Part shown: in pieces, positions 5,936-7,417 of the stretch
Layout: each line of letters starts with the position of its first letter
Position numbering within the stretch: the first letter of the stretch is position 1
Assembly (NCBI GenBank): GCA_035530955.1
Contig: DATKTT010000024.1
Location: 1-7,417, forward strand
From: Williamwhitmania sp035530955
GTDB taxonomy: Bacteria > Bacteroidota > Bacteroidia > Bacteroidales > Williamwhitmaniaceae
Direction of reading: 5' to 3'
DNA length: 7,417 nt
Notes under the pieces: generated by a model
Databases searched by the model: none
What the model was told of the DNA's origin: nothing
What the model saw: the letters and a program-made list of their open reading frames with translations, nothing else
Translations under genes and position numbers: made by a program

Positions 5936-7405
5936 CTATCTTGAATAGTTTGGAGCTTCACGAGTAATAGTCACATCGTGTGGGTGACTTTCTAATATTC
6001 CCGAGTTGGTAATCCTTACAAACTTTGCCTCCTTTAGCGCCGGAATGTTTGGTGTACCGCAGTAACCCATGCCGGCCCTCAACCCACCAATCAGCTGGTA
6101 GAACACTTCTGTCAGCAGACCTTTGTATGGAACCCTTGCAGCAATTCCCTCCGGTACAAGCTTACTGATATCATCCTCCACATCCTGAAAATACCTATCC
6201 TTGGAGCCCAGCTGCATGGCCTCCACTGAACCCATACCCCGGTATGACTTAAACTTCCTCCCGTTGTAAATAATGGTTTCGCCGGGTGACTCCTCCGTTC
6301 CTGCAAAGAGGGAACCGGCCATAATTGTGTCGGCTCCTGCAGCAAGTGCTTTAACAATATCGCCCGAATATCGTATTCCACCATCGGCAATAACAGGAAC
6401 GCCAGTTCCCTTAAGCGCATTGGCAACATCGTAAACTGCGGTGAGCTGCGGCACACCTACACCAGCAATAACCCTAGTGGTACAAATTGATCCAGGACCA
6501 ATGCCCACCTTAACTGAATCGGCACCAGCCTTAGCAAGCATAATAGCTGCTTCTGCCGTTGCAATATTCCCCACCACTACATCGATATGTGGATACTTTG
6601 CCTTAACTTCTTTCAGCATTTTCACCACTCCCATGCTATGACCATGAGCGGTGTCAATCACAATGGCATCTACCTGTGCTTCAACCAGTGCAGCAACTCT
6701 AAGCATGGTGTCGAAGGTAACTCCTACCCCAGCAGCAACGCGTAAGCGCCCTTTGCCATCCTTGCTAGCGCTTGGATTATCTTTAATTTTGGTAATATCC
6801 TTATAGGTTAGCAGCCCAACCAACCTATTGTTTTCGTCTACCACTGGAAGCTTTTCAATCTTATGCCGCTGTAGTATAGCGGAGGCCCGTGACAAATCGG
6901 TTCCCGGACCGGTGGTAATGATATTATCCTTGGTCATTATTTCCGTAATGGGACGCTTCATATCTTCCTGAAAGCGAAGGTCGCGGTTGGTTACAATTCC
7001 AATTAGCCGTTTAGCTTCGTCAACGACCGGAATTCCTCCAATCTTATAGTCACGCATTAGGGTGAGAGCATCACCAACATTGGCATCCTTGTTTATGGTG
7101 ATAGGATCGTAAATCATCCCATTTTCAGCACGTTTCACCATACGAACATGGGCCGCCTGCTTTTCAATGCTCATGTTTTTGTGGACAACACCAATTCCAC
7201 CTTCTCTTGCAATGGCAATGGCTAAGGCCGCTTCGGTAACGGTATCCATTGCTGCAGAAACAATTGGAGCATTTAGCTCAATGTTTCTACTAAAGCGAGT
7301 AGCAACGCTTACATCTCGAGGCAAAACTTCTGAATAGGCAGGAACTAAAAGAACATCATCAAAGGTTAGCCCTTCGCCCACCAACTTTTCGTTAAGGAAT
7401 GACAT
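5936..7405 (-). CDS. guaB: IMP dehydrogenase
   Basis: GuaB oxidises IMP to XMP with NAD+, the committed step of GMP synthesis, in the cytoplasm. The 489-residue length is usual for the bacterial enzyme. The N-terminus (EGLTFDDVLLVPAYSEVLPR, 11-30) is canonical. A Bateman module of two CBS domains is inserted at about 97-205 (IGGIPVVDE...LIGIVTNRDLR; IEKLPVVDE...LVGLLTYKDI) and may bind purine nucleotides for regulation. The barrel then resumes with DTAHGHS (251-257), GNIATAEAA (279-287), the catalytic loop GIGPGSICTT with nucleophile Cys308, DGGIR (341-345), SYRGMGS (387-393), the mobile flap VPEGIAARVPYKG (417-429, Arg424 and Tyr427 expected to assist hydrolysis) and GLRAGMGYCG (441-450). 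All expected residues are present, so the enzyme should be active. The start is the only sensible ATG. The 12 bases before it show no Shine-Dalgarno, and any promoter lies off the right edge. Confidence 0.98.
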   Translation of the reverse strand: MSFLNEKLVGEGLTFDDVLLVPAYSEVLPRDVSVATRFSRNIELNAPIVSAAMDTVTEAALAIAIAREGGIGVVHKNMSIEKQAAHVRMVKRAENGMIYDPITINKDANVGDALTLMRDYKIGGIPVVDEAKRLIGIVTNRDLRFQEDMKRPITEIMTKDNIITTGPGTDLSRASAILQRHKIEKLPVVDENNRLVGLLTYKDITKIKDNPSASKDGKGRLRVAAGVGVTFDTMLRVAALVEAQVDAIVIDTAHGHSMGVVKMLKEVKAKYPHIDVVVGNIATAEAAIMLAKAGADSVKVGIGPGSICTTRVIAGVGVPQLTAVYDVANALKGTGVPVIADGGIRYSGDIVKALAAGADTIMAGSLFAGTEESPGETIIYNGRKFKSYRGMGSVEAMQLGSKDRYFQDVEDDISKLVPEGIAARVPYKGLLTEVFYQLIGGLRAGMGYCGTPNIPALKEAKFVRITNSGILESHPHDVTITREAPNYSR

Positions 7406-7417
7406 GGGTAGCGTTTT

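Noticed and set aside
6112..6456. Minus-strand open frame of 114 codons inside guaB
   Set aside because: It is an out-of-phase shadow of the conserved catalytic half of guaB.
1..7417. tRNA, rRNA, CRISPR array, insertion sequence, riboswitch or defence system
   Set aside because: I looked on both strands and saw no cloverleaf-like tRNA, regularly spaced repeats, transposase motifs or terminal inverted repeats. Gaps between genes are 60 bases or less, leaving no room for a large structured RNA.

Overview
The window looks like chromosome from a member of the Bacteroidota. The signs are a Bacteroidota-type SurA, an OstA-like (LptA/LptD N-domain-like) protein of the kind common in that phylum, PpiC-family proteins ending in a 'YPV.IN'-type tail, export signals ending in (F/S)SQ, and mostly weak or absent Shine-Dalgarno sequences. 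I cannot name a genus. All five supported genes lie on the minus strand, so the window reads biologically from right to left. It is densely coding, with no RNA genes, mobile elements, CRISPR array or clear terminator.

From right to left: (1) guaB, IMP dehydrogenase, complete and with intact catalytic residues; (2) after a gap of about 60 bases, an exported PpiC-type peptidyl-prolyl isomerase with two intact parvulin domains and a long C-terminal half that looks like a degenerate copy of the same architecture; (3) after 46 bases, a small lipoprotein with SurA/PpiC-like end regions but no isomerase active site; (4) after 8 bases, surA, a periplasmic chaperone/isomerase; (5) after 17 bases, an OstA-like protein that runs off the left edge. 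The longest stretch without a gene is 60 bases.

Genes 2 to 5 form a coherent envelope-biogenesis set. Three SurA/PpiC-family proteins, one soluble, one lipid-anchored and one SurA proper, would handle unfolded outer-membrane proteins, and the OstA-like protein is predicted to act in lipopolysaccharide transport. The pairing of surA with an ostA-type gene recalls the lptD-surA neighbourhood of Escherichia coli. guaB is a housekeeping purine gene with no obvious functional link. The tight spacing of lipoprotein, surA and ostA suggests co-transcription. Whether guaB and ppiC belong to the same transcript cannot be decided from sequence alone.

I see no wholly new system here. The points most worth a second look are the graded loss of isomerase active-site residues across the three chaperone-like proteins, the apparent internal duplication in the PpiC protein, and the Lys/Pro/Ala repeat tail of the OstA-like protein.
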